The position numbers and the translations under genes are program-made. Below, piece by piece: positions 35,101-44,233 of a DNA stretch of 64,000 bases. The notes below the pieces were generated by a model, which was given only the letters and a program-made list of their open reading frames with translations, made no database searches and was not told where the DNA came from. The number at the start of each line of letters is the position of its first letter. Positions within the stretch are counted from its first letter, which is position 1. Source of the DNA: Nocardia vinacea NBRC 16497 (GTDB taxonomy: Bacteria; Actinomycetota; Actinomycetes; Mycobacteriales; Mycobacteriaceae); NCBI RefSeq assembly GCF_000308835.1, contig NZ_BAGN01000419.1:1-64000 (forward strand). Reading direction: 5' to 3'.

Positions 35101-35916
35101 TCGTTCCACTCGTATGTCTCGGCGGGAGTACCGGAGTGGATCCGCGCGGTACGCCCGTTCGCCGTGGTAAACCCACCGGATGGCACCGAGTCGCACTACG
35201 CCGCGAGCATGCGTGCCGCGGGCGTGCCGTTGTGGAGCCTGGCCGACACCGCGTCGGGCCGGATATCCGGCTCCGCCGTGCGCGCGGTTGGCCGCACGGT
35301 CAAACTCCTGGCGATTATCCATGCCTGGCGAGGCGCCCCGCCGTCTCGGGAAAACCATCTGCCCTCCGAAAAGACCAAGCTCCTGAACGATTTCAAGAAG
35401 CTCGGCTACTCGGAGCCGTGGGAACGCGCACGGCTGTGGCAGGCACTGATTCCGGCGGATCTGCCAGTGGTCGGAAAGCGCGACGCGCACACCGAGAATT
35501 GGCTCGTGACCGATTCGGGGGAAATCGTCGCGGTGGATCTCGCGTCGTCGCAGTTCCTTCCGCTCGGCCTAGAGGTCGCCCAATTGCTCGAAGATGTGCC
35601 CTTCTTCGATACATCGCCGCAAGGACTGGCCGCCCGTCGCACGCTTGCGCGCGACTATCTCGGCGAATTGTCCCGTAGAAGACCGGATTTGGCGCCTATC
35701 TTGCCCGAGGTGGATTCCGATCGGTGGGAGCGGGCGTACGCGTGCTTCGCGGCCCGCCGGGCAATTTACCTGATCCGCAGATTCTCGCGATCGGACGCGT
35801 CGACGGCAGCTCAGGGGGTTCGCCGGCTCGATGCGCGGCGAGTCGGTCATGCCGGGGCGGTCCTGGACTGGGCTTTCGATGTGGTGCCGGAACTGCGGAT
35901 CATCATGGGACGGTGA
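32191..35916 (+). CDS. Large helical-repeat protein with an aminoglycoside-phosphotransferase-like C-terminus
   Basis: A 1241-residue protein I cannot assign to a named family. After a Pro/Arg-rich first ~100 residues, about 105-900 is Ala-rich helical sequence with TPR-like units (e.g. EQLSQLGEAYLRYGRRTGDS, YDEAIAAFERLAES). Residues about 905-1240 look like an APH/choline-kinase fold: KTLGGQKNRETFVL glycine-loop region, catalytic-loop-like KRDAHTENWLV and DFG-like VAVDLASSQF. The start follows GGGGAAGG. Its 3' end overlaps that of the caspase-STAND gene by 14 bases, tail to tail. It may be a sensor or kinase partner of that module; this is inference. Confidence 0.7.
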   Translation: MNAAQAGKAIAPSEFEQIPQAVGQLVDTGRVGSEGNGGGSARWAPTSESSVPRVTAHAAVPINRLVNTPTAGVPDKQRPKFTPGVAGRASRSPLPPPRPLLGVSMTDFLRAIGFVVSDDDLAQAATAVGGFERLSALADPSGSARVAGPAWKSLLDLASAGQNSGALSRAELLGQVLVRAAFVDAAADTRVLTSSLEGAGFNWIRTWHGVNLRLAGRLYRYTQEVSGADTKPSMRATMNAALECWLVVEHLDRYSTDANRRAWRGMRAVAQQFLARTADDPGPLLEAAAADFDIAEQYGDHTPQHYVLKAEVHQRLAMITENDAELDASHDCLVAARDTAGNTTAVAAGWAGLLFARGIRGLRAAGARLPMTSGEVLDEEPDADIGLGETGLRAAASAFTASALWWDDVIGGMPGASDRDLRAHIIKRGQAWQRVAHSRRLLGLSIDAPLALAIVDLRACAEPGAPISGPYLPWSLQMWARSLVERNTPETLTTAVDAVAEALAYADRHLSADAILIDRLEALALDVRLRLAVHNDDIRALRGHLPEALARDDQRASVRVASVAYAARTLCARADPDDLELIGAVVDHLESVALQSEAGHRVFAASHAAGLLIGCDGGGPVGTCDLAVLRRIHMLMRIAIDASPDTTHLGLLFGSARAANRYGRGVLLGGSDDDRRLALQLYDEAIAAFERLAESAQPIWLAQHRDGGVTLASIETQDSAYDTSEWFVPEEITTTSLMGDAYLRRHSLRRDVEDLRAAMRWFERSSELGNRNPEQLSQLGEAYLRYGRRTGDSALIERALALKDESRAVSVAEGNTPAREAYSAAAAASYLLWRRHGEPAMYVASAQRAAFAAAVDPRWPWPLLQLVQHAEAPASVRALLPSEPPTDDATGISAPPRIWHAVRTGEIDFLRHHGCELAISTEEFRAKTLGGQKNRETFVLDDPHGLLSSTLVLKPLTSRTAAEAEVARLESFHSYVSAGVPEWIRAVRPFAVVNPPDGTESHYAASMRAAGVPLWSLADTASGRISGSAVRAVGRTVKLLAIIHAWRGAPPSRENHLPSEKTKLLNDFKKLGYSEPWERARLWQALIPADLPVVGKRDAHTENWLVTDSGEIVAVDLASSQFLPLGLEVAQLLEDVPFFDTSPQGLAARRTLARDYLGELSRRRPDLAPILPEVDSDRWERAYACFAARRAIYLIRRFSRSDASTAAQGVRRLDARRVGHAGAVLDWAFDVVPELRIIMGR

Positions 35917-38900
35917 CGATGTCGAGCACGGCGATCCCGTCGTCGAAGGTGACCATGATCGAGTTGTCGTCGAGGGCTGTCAGAGCGGTCGCCACCGCGG
36001 AGATGCCGAGAGTGCGCAGTAGCATGCCGGTTTCGGCGTCCCAGATACGCAGCGTCTGATCGTCGCCCGCAGTCAGTAGGCGCGGTCCAGCCGGGGTGGA
36101 AGCCGCGGCGATCGCACGGACCGGGCCATGATGCCCGACCAGTCCGACCGGCGTCTCATCGGTGCTCACTGTGTCCCACAGCCGGACGACTTCGTTGTTG
36201 GTGGCCACCGCAAGCACCGGCCTGTCCGCAGTGGACCGGACGACCGCTATGCCGTTCACCTTGGCCGATAGCCCGGTGATGGTGCCGAGATGAGTGTGGG
36301 TCTGGGCATCCCACAGATAGACTGTCGCATCGTAACCGCCGGAAGCGAGCCAGATCCGGCCGTCGATACCGACGAAATCGGTGACCACGCGCGGACGATG
36401 TGACGATGCGGGTGTATGTCCGAGGGACGCGCCGGACAACGGATCCCAGAACGCCAATCCGCTCCGAGTTACGGTCACCACTCGTGTACCTCCACTCTCG
36501 GCAATGAAATGAGTGATCGCGGAGACGGGCCGCCCCGCATCGATCGTCGCGACGACGTCGTGATCGCGGGTGACGAAGACGCTCCCGCCGGTATCGGCAC
36601 TGACCAAAAGGGTTTCGCCGTCCGCCTCGGTCAGTACTCTGAGCACGGTCACTAGCTGATTGTGGACCGGATATGGCGCGGCGACCGCCGTCCCACTGCC
36701 GACGGCGTACCAGCGGATCACGCCGTCCGCGTCGCCGGTGACCAGGACGCCCCGGTCGGCGGCCACTGTCGCGGCCGTGAGCCGCGGCGGCGAATCCGAT
36801 GACGTCAGCGATTCCTCTGTGCTCCACAGACGCACCACGGCATCGTTCCCCGCGGTCGCCAATAGCAGCCGGTTATCTTCGGGAACGAAGACGGCCGCGC
36901 GGATGCGGTCGCGATGACCGGTCAATGTTCGAGTATTCGCGTCCAGCGAGGCTCGGAACAGGTGCACTATTCCCTTATTGTCCCCAGCCGCCAGGATCGA
37001 GCCCCCGCTGGACAGCGGTGCCGAAGCGATCGCGCAGACACCGGTTTTCGCGCGCCGCACCGAGGTGCCTACCAATTGCGCATCGGTGAGGCTCCATCGG
37101 ATCAGCTGGCCATCGTGACCAGTCGACAGCACCGAGCCTGCCGGCTTTCCCTGCCACGAAGTCAAACCGCGCAAGCCCCTACTGTGTCCGGGGCTGGGGC
37201 CGGGGCCCGCCACTGGCGTCGGGACACCCTCGCGCCACACACGTACCGTTCCGTCGTCGTATCCGGCGAACAGCACGGTGCCGTGATCGCCGGTAATCGT
37301 GCACACCAGGCCGCGAACGCCCGTGCCGAATCCGGGAAAGCCCCAGACCGCTTCTCGCTCACCGACATCCCACAGGACAATATCGCCGTGATCATCTCCG
37401 GTGGCCAGCAATACGCGGCCGCTGCGGCCGGGGAGCACATCCATGGCGCGGACCGGCGCGCGGTGTACGCGCAGCGGTGCGCCATGCGGCAGACCGGTCA
37501 TCGGATTCCACAGCCGAACCGACGTGTCCTCACCTGCGCTCGCGAGGAGGATATCGAGTGCCGGAACTTCGACGATCGCGTAGATGCCGCCTCGGTGTCC
37601 CGACATCGGCCTGCCGAAGGCCCGGCCGGTCGAGGGATCCCACAGTCGCACGATGCCGTCGGAGCCGCCGGAACTCAGCAGGATTCGCCCGCCTGCCGTG
37701 CGGACCGTGGCCAGGGCGTGGACCGCGCCACGGTGACCGCGCAGCGTGAGATGTGGTGATTGCGGGGCTAACATCGCCCATCGAACCGACCAATCGCCGG
37801 GCAGTCCCGCGTCGATTCGGCTGCCGCCGAGCCGGGCGGCGGCGAGCTGGAATATGCCTCTCTTGTTCCCAGTATCGGCCGTGGTCAGCACGTGCCTGCT
37901 ACCCAGTACCGCCATGACCTGCGGAGGTAGGTGGAAGCGGCCGAACGCCGCACGCGCCGCGGCCGAAGCGAGGGATTCGATATCGAGTCTGCCGATGACG
38001 TAGTCGAGTTCGCCGAGCGCGTCCCACGAAGCACCGCCGCCGTCGGCGATATGCGCGGCGAGATAGGTGGCGACATACGGATTCACCTGCGTGGTTTCCC
38101 GGGCGGCTAGCATCAGCAGTGCATCGGCGACTGTCGCACGGTGGCTGCGGGTTTCGGGCAGTTCGGTGAAGGATTCCGCGAACGTTCGATGGGCGAGCCG
38201 ATAGACGGTCTGCTCTCGCTCCCGGTCGATGACGAGGTAGGCGGCGGCCGAGCGCAACAGCGTTCGGATCTGCTCGTTGCCGATCGTGACATCCGGCGCC
38301 AAGGCCCCGGCGACCTCGTTCCAGACTCCGTCCCGAATCGGCAGCCCTCGACCGTGGGCAAGTGCGAGGGCGTGCAGAAGCGGCTGCGCGCTCGGTTCCT
38401 CTGCGGCCAATCTCGTCACGGCCCGACGGAATACCGCTCGATGATCCCCGCGCACGAAGGCCTCGAGTGCATCGAGGTCAGTGAGCAAAGCCGGGTCCGC
38501 CTGCAACTCCGCTACGACGAGGTGCGCGAACAGGAATCCGGGCGCATGGGTCGCAATGGTTGCCGCGGCGCCGGCAACAGCCACCGGATCGTGGTTCGGT
38601 GTGCCATTTCCGAGCAGACGGGACGCGACATATCGCGCGACAGCCGCCGGTTCGGGGAGGATGCACAAGGTGTTGCGAGGGTCGGCGTGTAGTGCATCGA
38701 GCAAGTTCTGATCCTCTGGTGCCGGCCGGTCCGGCTCACTGCGAGTCGATTGCCGTGTGCCGACGATGACCCGAACACCTGGCAGCAGTGCCAACGGCCG
38801 AATCACGGCTTCGGCGACGGCAATCGGCTCGGCCGCCTCATCGAGCGCGTCCATCAGCAGTGTCGTATGGGAACGTTCGCCGAGACGTGCCAGCAACCAC

Positions 38901-40039
38901 GCCGATCGATCGGAGTCGTCCGCCTCGGGCGGCCGCCCGAGCGCGAGCCGCATGGCGATATGGTCGACGAGATCAGCCGCGTTCATGCCGGTGAGGTGGA
39001 CGGTCAGGTCGAACGTACCGTCAGGCGGGCGCTGGTCGTCGGGAACAGGATCGAGCAGCCCGTGCCGGATCAGGACTTCCCGAAGCGTTGGTGCACTGCG
39101 CACGGCCAGTTGCCCCAGCAACGCCGATTTGCCGGATCCCGGTCGGCCGGTGACGACCAGGAGTCCTGAGGACGATTCGGCAAGCCAGGTCACTATCAGT
39201 CTGCTCTCGGCGACGCGCCCCTGGAAGAACCACGAATAGTCATCTCCATCGCCGCCTTGTGCTTTCGCGACGAAATGCCGACGTTCGTGATCGTCGAGAT
39301 TCCTGAGCGCGCTGCGGATCTCGGCCGCGAGGTCGACCATGGTCCCCGTTATCGCCGGAACGCGCCGACAGAGAGCGGCGTCGACGATGGTCTTCGGGAC
39401 CACCTCTGAGCCCGGGAGGAGCCGACGTAATTCGCCTGCCAGATCCCACAGGGATATGCGTGATTCCGCACCGAAAGTGTCCTCCAGCGCGGTTTCGAGT
39501 GCCGCGCTGAACTTTCCCAGATTCGTCGGACCGTCGCCGGACACTCCGACCAGCAGAAAACGGCGGTTCGCTAGCTGGACCTGGAGATCCACCTCATTGC
39601 TCAGTCGTTGGACGAAAATCGCCGACGCGCAGGCGTCTACGACGATGATCGACCACTGATCCTGATCGTAGGGATCCACGCGTGCGGCGATGACACTCGC
39701 GAGCTTGTCCGGCGTGATCGATCGCGTCCAGTCCCGGTCCGGACTCTTCGCATGCGCGAGTGCCGCTTTGGTTCCGACGCGCCAGCCGTGCCCGACCCAG
39801 AGCAGCAGGCTGCGCTGCGCACCGGACTTCGTCCATGCGCTGAGACGGTCGTCCACAGCATCGGACCCCCGCTCGGGCATCGCCGCATCCCACGGCACCG
39901 CGGCGACGCCGAACTCCTGTAGCGCCGTTGCGACACGGTCGATCTCATCTTCTGCGGTCGGCAGCGCCAGATGCGTCTGCCCTGGGTACTCCCCGATAGC
40001 TATGGGAAAGAATTCCAGCGCATCCTCATCCTCGATCAC
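35903..40039 (-). CDS. Caspase-STAND NTPase-WD40 protein
   Basis: A 1378-residue protein with the layout of bacterial apoptosis-like proteins. An N-terminal caspase-like (C14) domain has the His in LLLWVGHGW (His84) and the Cys in IIVVDACAS (Cys137). A STAND-type NTPase follows with Walker A GRPGSGKS (298-305) and Walker B LLMDALDEA. Then come a helical region and, from about residue 800, WD40 repeats (GSDGIVRLWDPSTG, GEDTSVRLWNP, GNDAVVRLWS, GDDQTLRIWDAETG and others, at least ten blades, likely two propellers). The true start is GTG 40039, overlapping the lipase stop as GTGA. It probably senses a signal through WD40 and activates proteolysis. Confidence 0.85.
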   Translation of the reverse strand: MIEDEDALEFFPIAIGEYPGQTHLALPTAEDEIDRVATALQEFGVAAVPWDAAMPERGSDAVDDRLSAWTKSGAQRSLLLWVGHGWRVGTKAALAHAKSPDRDWTRSITPDKLASVIAARVDPYDQDQWSIIVVDACASAIFVQRLSNEVDLQVQLANRRFLLVGVSGDGPTNLGKFSAALETALEDTFGAESRISLWDLAGELRRLLPGSEVVPKTIVDAALCRRVPAITGTMVDLAAEIRSALRNLDDHERRHFVAKAQGGDGDDYSWFFQGRVAESRLIVTWLAESSSGLLVVTGRPGSGKSALLGQLAVRSAPTLREVLIRHGLLDPVPDDQRPPDGTFDLTVHLTGMNAADLVDHIAMRLALGRPPEADDSDRSAWLLARLGERSHTTLLMDALDEAAEPIAVAEAVIRPLALLPGVRVIVGTRQSTRSEPDRPAPEDQNLLDALHADPRNTLCILPEPAAVARYVASRLLGNGTPNHDPVAVAGAAATIATHAPGFLFAHLVVAELQADPALLTDLDALEAFVRGDHRAVFRRAVTRLAAEEPSAQPLLHALALAHGRGLPIRDGVWNEVAGALAPDVTIGNEQIRTLLRSAAAYLVIDREREQTVYRLAHRTFAESFTELPETRSHRATVADALLMLAARETTQVNPYVATYLAAHIADGGGASWDALGELDYVIGRLDIESLASAAARAAFGRFHLPPQVMAVLGSRHVLTTADTGNKRGIFQLAAARLGGSRIDAGLPGDWSVRWAMLAPQSPHLTLRGHRGAVHALATVRTAGGRILLSSGGSDGIVRLWDPSTGRAFGRPMSGHRGGIYAIVEVPALDILLASAGEDTSVRLWNPMTGLPHGAPLRVHRAPVRAMDVLPGRSGRVLLATGDDHGDIVLWDVGEREAVWGFPGFGTGVRGLVCTITGDHGTVLFAGYDDGTVRVWREGVPTPVAGPGPSPGHSRGLRGLTSWQGKPAGSVLSTGHDGQLIRWSLTDAQLVGTSVRRAKTGVCAIASAPLSSGGSILAAGDNKGIVHLFRASLDANTRTLTGHRDRIRAAVFVPEDNRLLLATAGNDAVVRLWSTEESLTSSDSPPRLTAATVAADRGVLVTGDADGVIRWYAVGSGTAVAAPYPVHNQLVTVLRVLTEADGETLLVSADTGGSVFVTRDHDVVATIDAGRPVSAITHFIAESGGTRVVTVTRSGLAFWDPLSGASLGHTPASSHRPRVVTDFVGIDGRIWLASGGYDATVYLWDAQTHTHLGTITGLSAKVNGIAVVRSTADRPVLAVATNNEVVRLWDTVSTDETPVGLVGHHGPVRAIAAASTPAGPRLLTAGDDQTLRIWDAETGMLLRTLGISAVATALTALDDNSIMVTFDDGIAVLDIVTVP

Positions 40040-41451
40040 GGTTGCGCGGGCTCGGCGGCCATCACCAATTGACTGACCGGGGAGCCCCCGCCGCCGGTCA
40101 CGGTGATCCGATACAGTCCCGGCGCGGGAAGGGTGATATCGGCGACGAGCTTGTCGTCGGCGGGCATCAGGTCGGGATGGTCCAATTCCTCGCCGCTGTC
40201 GGCGTCCGATACGACGCACATCGCCTGGAGTCGCGACGCACCAGCGATCTCGGCCCGCCACCCGATACCGGGTTCGACGTGGTCGGGTACGTCGATTCCG
40301 ATACCGTCGGCGCCGCCGAGTCTCGGACCCCGATCCTCGATGCGATGGCGCACAACATCCAGGATGAAATCGATCGCCTCGGCACAACTGGCGAGACTTC
40401 CGTGCTGTTGCGAAACCCGTTCGAACATGCCCGCGCTTTCAGGTATGGCGGAATTGCGAGGAACGGTGCCGTCGCCGAGGCCGACGAATCGACTGGGGAT
40501 GCCGTTGGCCATCCGTTCCACATCACCGTCGGGCGCCGGTCGGAATGTGTAGCCCTGCATGGTGATCACGCCGTTGTCGATGGTGATGCTGCTGGGTGTC
40601 GGCTGCCGCAGCCCGACGAGCGGAAGATGTTCGATAAGTGTCCGACGCGTGCGATGTGTGTCGAACGCGGCGTCGGCGAGTTCGCGGCTCCCGCCGAGGT
40701 TCGCGATATCGGTCGGCGTCAGATGTCGTACGTCGAGCCCGTCGTGGACGCAGCGGTACATCGGCAGCAGGTCGTATATTCCTGGCATCGTGCGCGCGAC
40801 ATCCCTCAGCCTGCGCGCGGGTACCGGTGCGCCTTCGCCCGAGCCGAGAATCACCGCGGCCTTCACGGCCCCGTCGAAGGGCGTGCCCATGGTGACCGTC
40901 GCGCCGATTGTCCGCGCGAGTTCGCCATCCTCGGGCATGGCGCGGCACAGCAGCCCGCCCATGGAATGCGCGACGAACACCAGTTGAGCGTCGGGCCGGT
41001 CCGCTCTTTTCCGCCATCGTTCGAGGTGGTCTGCTGCTGCCGCCGCAAGCAGAGCCGCGTTGTGCCGTACCGGCAATCGCCAGTCGTATCCGAATTCGAG
41101 TACCGCTTCGGGGTGAATAGAGGCCCTCCGAATCGCCTTCGTCAGCGGACCGTACGGTTCCATCCCCGAGACGAGTGGCATATACGCCGGAAATCTGAGC
41201 AGCCCATTCGGCAGCACCCGGCCGGTCTTTCCCGCGAGTTCGTCCTCGGTGAGGGCGAGCTCTTCGAGTCCGTCACCCCGACTCCACGCCCGGACGTACC
41301 AGCCGAGTCTGCGCAAGCCCCACAGCGGTCGCCGCGACTCGGCGTCGATCAACTCGGTGCCCATGATGCCCGGGACGATCACCACCGCGTCGTCGCTAAG
41401 GTACCGACGCGTCCCCAGGGCTGTCGGCCATGGTGGTTCCGGAATAGCCAT
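40036..41451 (-). CDS. LCAT-type lipase/acyltransferase alpha-beta hydrolase
   Basis: A 471-residue alpha/beta hydrolase of the lecithin:cholesterol acyltransferase/PDAT type: VVIVPGIMGTEL near the N-terminus, nucleophile elbow FVAHSMGGLL (Ser163), acid in GLGDGTVPRNS and His in QQHGSL. The C-terminal ~100 residues are a beta-rich extra domain. ATG 41451 has GAGGGGG upstream; the longer frame lacks one. It is coupled to the caspase-STAND gene by GTGA, so it may be a membrane-attacking effector or partner. It carries no signal peptide. Confidence 0.83.
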   Translation of the reverse strand: MAIPEPPWPTALGTRRYLSDDAVVIVPGIMGTELIDAESRRPLWGLRRLGWYVRAWSRGDGLEELALTEDELAGKTGRVLPNGLLRFPAYMPLVSGMEPYGPLTKAIRRASIHPEAVLEFGYDWRLPVRHNAALLAAAAADHLERWRKRADRPDAQLVFVAHSMGGLLCRAMPEDGELARTIGATVTMGTPFDGAVKAAVILGSGEGAPVPARRLRDVARTMPGIYDLLPMYRCVHDGLDVRHLTPTDIANLGGSRELADAAFDTHRTRRTLIEHLPLVGLRQPTPSSITIDNGVITMQGYTFRPAPDGDVERMANGIPSRFVGLGDGTVPRNSAIPESAGMFERVSQQHGSLASCAEAIDFILDVVRHRIEDRGPRLGGADGIGIDVPDHVEPGIGWRAEIAGASRLQAMCVVSDADSGEELDHPDLMPADDKLVADITLPAPGLYRITVTGGGGSPVSQLVMAAEPAQP

Positions 41452-41580
41452 GACGTCGGCCCCCTCGTCGATGCTGTGCAAGTGCCTGAGATCGTAAGGG
41501 CCGTATGAATCGACACGCCAACACGACATACCGCCGGACGAGGCCGTGGCGCCTCGGCCGGGGGGCGGCTACCACCCGGG

Positions 41581-42255
41581 TCACGGGATTCGCACCGTCC
41601 ATCGACGACTCGATGGCTCGAAGCCGAGACTGAGGAATAATGATGCCGGCCCCGGATTGTCGGCGCTGACCGCAAACCTGATCGCAGGGAAGCCTCGAGT
41701 GCGAAGCGATTTCAACCCTTCGTTCATGCACCAGGTGCCTACACCACTGCCGCGCAGCCGTGGGTGCCGCAGAAGATAGGCCAGCCAGATCCCCGACAGC
41801 TCTGGAACCGAATCGCGTAGATTTGCCACGAATGCAGCGACAACATCGCCGTTGCGATCAATCACAATTGAGCTCGCATCGTGCAGCGGGCCAACGATTT
41901 CTCCCGATAACAGCTCTGTCAGGTGCGATGTCGCCCGGAGGGCGTTTCCCTGATGATCCGGATGCTCGGGCGGGAGGGCTACAGCCAGTAGCTGTGTGAG
42001 GTCGGCCAATCGGTTGATGTCGAGTTCCAAGATACGGAGCCCAGGCAGGGCTACGCCGGTCAGCGGTAAAGGATTGGTTGCGCCCGCGAACACCAGGCGT
42101 TTGCGGCCAACTTCTGCAGTGGGGCACATACGGACGATCCGTTTGCCGAGATCGTATGGTACGTCCAGGATCTTTCCGGCGCTTTTTCTCAGCAGTTCCG
42201 CCAGCGCACGGTCACTGTAGTAAGCCGTGGCAGATATCGGCAAAGGCGACGCCAC
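41581..42255 (-). CDS. GNAT-family acetyltransferase of the RiPP locus
   Basis: A 224-residue protein with a C-terminal GNAT domain (SSIVIDRNGDVVAAFVANL; LAYLLRHPRLRGSGVGTWC; AVSADNPGPASLFLSLGFE). The first ~90 residues are not recognised. GTG 42255 shares a base with the radical SAM stop (TAGTG), so the two are translationally coupled. It likely acetylates the modified peptide or provides self-protection; this is inference from context. Confidence 0.8.
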   Translation of the reverse strand: MASPLPISATAYYSDRALAELLRKSAGKILDVPYDLGKRIVRMCPTAEVGRKRLVFAGATNPLPLTGVALPGLRILELDINRLADLTQLLAVALPPEHPDHQGNALRATSHLTELLSGEIVGPLHDASSIVIDRNGDVVAAFVANLRDSVPELSGIWLAYLLRHPRLRGSGVGTWCMNEGLKSLRTRGFPAIRFAVSADNPGPASLFLSLGFEPSSRRWTVRIP

Positions 42256-44201
42256 TATGCCCTCGTGGCCGAGAGCGTAGGCATTGAAGTCATCACGTGC
42301 GGCGGACGCAGGCGTAGCTCACGCACCGGCAGGGCGAGGTATCGGCCACCTTCCGATAGTGCTACACCGGAGTCTTCCCACTCACCCAGGAGACGAGAAA
42401 GCTCCTCATCGTTCAGTTTCCCGGAAAAATCTCGGAGGAGACCTGATTTGGCGCGGATTCCGTCTAGAGCCAGGAAGAGATCCGCTTGCGGACCTTCGAG
42501 TAGTAAGTTCAACGGGTCCCGTCCACGTCGTAAAATTTCAACATGGTCGAGCCCTACGCGATATAGGAACGAATTTTCATCATATCGAGAAGGCCACTCA
42601 CGCTTTACGTAATCCGATAATTCGGTACGCGCTGCTTCCAACTCTTCTGTCAGCGTAGAGGGGTGCTGGCCCCTGAATCTGTACGCGAACTCTTCCAGGT
42701 TAGGGGCTGAATCGCCGAACATTGCCGCGTAGAACAGGGCGGGTTTCGGCCTGTCGAATCCGAGAGACTTCCATTGCTCGAAGTAGGGTGCGTATCGGTT
42801 CAGCTCGATCGGGAACACTCCACTTGGCGGAGGAAGATGACTGATTGCTGTGGCATACTTCAGTGATATCTCGTAATCTTCAACCGATTCACCGATCACA
42901 TGCGTCAGTATATGGTAATAGGGAAAGATACCGGCCTCGGCGCACCACTTTATAGCACGAATATGCTGCAGAGCAGAGTTGCCCTTTTCCATGCGTTTGA
43001 GCAGATTCGATGAAAAGCTTTCGATGCCGATCTGGAGCATTGCAAAGCCTGCGCGAGCGAGCGCATAAATATTTTCTTTGCGTAGATTATTCTTCACATC
43101 GGTCAAGAATTCTACATTGTATCGGTCCGTAAGCTGCTCCAGTGCAGGCAGAAGATCACTCATGTGTTCATTCGACATTATACTGTCCGCAAAAACAACA
43201 CGACTGGTTCGCTGCTCTCGAAGTATGCGTTCCACTTCCTTCAGGACTTCACCAGCAGATTTCTGGCGGAAGGCAATGGCATTGGAGTGTATGCCGCAGA
43301 ACGTGCACTGGCGCCGTTCGCCCCACCAGCACCCGCGCGACCCCTCGACGTAGAAGTTGGCCGGGATTCCCGTGATCGAGCTGAAAATTTTGTAAGCGGC
43401 ACGAAAATCGCCATAGTCGGGGAATTTCGCGTCACTCATCGAGGTCGCCATCTGGCGGGTAGAATGAGCAGTGCCCATTCGATCTCTCCATGCGAGATTG
43501 GGGATACCACTGAGATCGATCGGGTGGTGGATATTAGATTCATGTAATGCCGTAAACAGGGGAGTCAGGCTCGCATCGGCCTCCCCTCGAACCATGATGT
43601 CTATATCGGGGACAGCATCGAAAAGCGCTAGTCCCATAGGGTCTTCACATTGACTTCCACCCATAACGACAATGACATCAGGTGCGAGGACTTTGATGAT
43701 TTTCGCCCACGCCAACGATGCCGCGGTCTGGGCGATCGTCAGCGTGAATCCGACAACCTCACACTGTTCGATGAAATACCGACGGAAGTAGTCGGCAGTG
43801 AATGTACGAAATTCATTCGCGAGAGCCCAGAAGAATTCCCTCGGAAAATTGGACGCTTCCAGCGCATCCTCGATAACCGGCATGCTATCGTCCGCTGGGC
43901 TGAGATCCAGGCCGGCGATCGTCCTCAGTATATCGCCACGGGTCCGAGCGCGACTGAAATCGGTACTCGACAACGCTCGCCACAGCAGCCCGCAGATAAT
44001 TTCCCCGACCTCGTCATGGCTATATGCAAACTCCGCCGCGGCGGGACCATACCGCTCAGTGATCCAGAGGTGGAAATCGATGTTCGGATGGTACGTTTTG
44101 CTGTTGACCGGTATATCACTGATGTGACGCTGAACAATCGCGAGGCCCAGCGGGGCCTGCCGCGGCTCGAGCCACGGCAGGCTCAGAAGTCTAACTGTCA
44201 T
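42255..44201 (-). CDS. RiPP maturation radical SAM protein with B12-binding-like N-terminus
   Basis: A 648-residue protein. Residues about 140-215 resemble a cobalamin-binding domain (DVIVVMGGSQCEDPMGLALF; IDIMVRGEAD). The radical SAM core has C-x7-C-x2-C in GCWWGERRQCTFCG, followed by the GESVEDYEISLKY stretch usual in the RiPP maturase 1 family. That family modifies ribosomal peptides encoded next to it. A candidate precursor lies 32 bases upstream. Third-position AT is high, unlike neighbouring genes. Confidence 0.85.
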   Translation of the reverse strand: MTVRLLSLPWLEPRQAPLGLAIVQRHISDIPVNSKTYHPNIDFHLWITERYGPAAAEFAYSHDEVGEIICGLLWRALSSTDFSRARTRGDILRTIAGLDLSPADDSMPVIEDALEASNFPREFFWALANEFRTFTADYFRRYFIEQCEVVGFTLTIAQTAASLAWAKIIKVLAPDVIVVMGGSQCEDPMGLALFDAVPDIDIMVRGEADASLTPLFTALHESNIHHPIDLSGIPNLAWRDRMGTAHSTRQMATSMSDAKFPDYGDFRAAYKIFSSITGIPANFYVEGSRGCWWGERRQCTFCGIHSNAIAFRQKSAGEVLKEVERILREQRTSRVVFADSIMSNEHMSDLLPALEQLTDRYNVEFLTDVKNNLRKENIYALARAGFAMLQIGIESFSSNLLKRMEKGNSALQHIRAIKWCAEAGIFPYYHILTHVIGESVEDYEISLKYATAISHLPPPSGVFPIELNRYAPYFEQWKSLGFDRPKPALFYAAMFGDSAPNLEEFAYRFRGQHPSTLTEELEAARTELSDYVKREWPSRYDENSFLYRVGLDHVEILRRGRDPLNLLLEGPQADLFLALDGIRAKSGLLRDFSGKLNDEELSRLLGEWEDSGVALSEGGRYLALPVRELRLRPPHVMTSMPTLSATRA

Positions 44202-44233
44202 TTCCAGGTTGTTCCGAGCGCGTCGCGTGTTTA

